Below, piece by piece: positions 63,421 through 64,000 of a stretch of 64,000 nucleotides of DNA. The position numbers and the translations under genes are program-made. The notes under the pieces were generated by a model. That model searched no databases, was not told the DNA's origin, and saw nothing but the letters and a program-made list of their open reading frames with translations. The number at the start of each line of letters is the position of its first letter. Position 1 is the first letter of the stretch. The DNA is from Candidatus Paracaedimonas acanthamoebae. Its GTDB lineage: Bacteria; Pseudomonadota; Alphaproteobacteria; Caedimonadales; Caedimonadaceae. Location: assembly GCA_017307065.1 (NCBI GenBank), contig JAFKGL010000018.1, positions 1 to 64,000 on the forward strand, given 5' to 3'.

Positions 63421-64000
63421 TTAGTCACCCAATTTATACTTAACACGAAACATTATACGATTTTCACGAGGCTTAACTTGTACATGACGCGTAACAATTT
63501 GGCTTGGCTCATGCCTTACATCATAAGAAAGTTTTTGGTATTGTAGGTGACTGACTTCTGCGCCAACTGCAACGCATTCGGTGACAGAAAAGTCTACACC
63601 GGCTCCAAGTTCCCAACCAGTACGGCGCTTGGAAGCACTTCCTTTACCGATTGCTGTAGAAATACCATCTGTTATCGATTCCCACTTTGAGGTGACAATA
63701 CCAACTTTTACATAAGGAAGAACGGTTCTTGCTACTGTTTTACCAAGACGTAAGGCAACTCCATAACCATCCTTTAATTTAACAGATGTTAATATCGGGC
63801 GTGGGGCATTTATAGATGTTTTAATATCTCCCTTAACATTTCCAAATATCGCACTGACTTGAAGTCCCGCAAAAAAAGTATTGTTGAAAACGCGACCATA
63901 CTCAATATTAGCACCACCAAGGGCTCCACGTTGAGAAACATTAGAATGATCTGTGACCATTGGAGTAACTCTTGTCGTATTGCGATCAGCTGTGGATTCA
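63421..64000 (-). CDS. Outer-membrane beta-barrel protein (3' part)
   Basis: The frame continues off the right edge with no stop, so the 5' end is outside the window; 193 residues are visible. Alternating hydrophobic and polar residues with aromatic girdles (GALGGANIEYGRVFN, FAGLQVSAIFGNV, YGVALRLGKTV, GWELGAGVDFSV, AVGAEVSHLQYQ) are typical of an eight-stranded OmpA/Omp25-like barrel. The last strand ends NRIMFRVKYKLGD, lacking the usual terminal Phe. Such proteins are often the main surface antigens of intracellular bacteria. The family is inferred from pattern, not a motif. Confidence 0.8.
   Translation of the reverse strand, partial: ESTADRNTTRVTPMVTDHSNVSQRGALGGANIEYGRVFNNTFFAGLQVSAIFGNVKGDIKTSINAPRPILTSVKLKDGYGVALRLGKTVARTVLPYVKVGIVTSKWESITDGISTAIGKGSASKRRTGWELGAGVDFSVTECVAVGAEVSHLQYQKLSYDVRHEPSQIVTRHVQVKPRENRIMFRVKYKLGD

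Noticed and set aside
1-64000. CRISPR array, insertion sequence or prophage
   Set aside because: No regularly spaced repeats, transposase, integrase or phage structural genes were seen on either strand.

Overview
The window is AT-rich chromosomal DNA from an alphaproteobacterium that probably lives inside a eukaryotic host cell, most like the Holosporales/Caedibacter/Odyssella type. Evidence for the class is a CtrA-type cell-cycle regulator, an NDUFA12 homologue, DUF2155 next to mlaD, an ETF:ubiquinone oxidoreductase and an alphaproteobacterial bL36. Evidence for intracellular life is an ATP/ADP translocase (tlc, 51806-53320), two EamA exporters, a patatin-like phospholipase, a Sel1-repeat secreted protein and many small exported proteins of unknown function. 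The taxonomic placement is an inference from gene content; no database was searched.

Layout. 1-7000: an OmpR/EnvZ-like two-component pair, rlmJ, a PAS histidine kinase, an EamA transporter with an Fe(II)/2-oxoglutarate oxygenase, a LysR regulator, and a candidate non-coding RNA with its own promoter and terminator. 7200-10100: rpmJ, rpoZ and a bifunctional (p)ppGpp synthetase/hydrolase. 10100-16700 (minus): the protein quality-control run tig-clpP-clpX-lon, a small lipoprotein and tRNA-Leu(UAG). 17100-20500: tilS-ftsH. 20500-31100: an accessory-looking stretch with small exported proteins, a NUDIX hydrolase, a lytic transglycosylase, a histidine phosphatase, patatin, 3-methyladenine DNA glycosylase, RNase R, a trypsin-like lipoprotein and a thioredoxin-like ferredoxin. 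31100-40200: the Sel1 protein, topA-dprA, plsY, rlmB and an MFS transporter. 40500-49900: SCO1, two convergent alpha/beta hydrolases, a DEAD-box helicase, rpiB, NDUFA12, an inserted exported gene, mlaD, DUF2155 and nth. 49800-57300: cpoB, ctrA, tlc, an ABC1-family kinase, pyk and an EamA transporter. 57300-64000: a glutamine-amidotransferase remnant, rpsD, trmJ, dapB, ETF-QO, tRNA-Glu(UUC), an unknown exported protein and the 3' part of an outer-membrane beta-barrel gene.

How it fits together. Most genes are housekeeping (translation, proteolysis, repair, envelope lipid transport, electron transfer). The accessory content is mainly transporters and exported proteins, which fits exchange with a host cytoplasm. 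The gene order is compact: many same-strand genes overlap by 1-8 bp, and several convergent genes share their 3' ends.

Best candidates for something undescribed: (i) the roughly 210-nt RNA at 6825-7038, with repeated C-rich single-stranded motifs and a palindrome inside its promoter facing a LysR gene; (ii) a perfect 16-bp palindrome upstream of the ATP/ADP translocase; (iii) a 42-codon gene with a nested inverted repeat ahead of an exported phosphatase; (iv) a kinase whose PAS domain begins upstream of its first ATG. No insertion sequence, prophage, CRISPR array or rRNA was seen.
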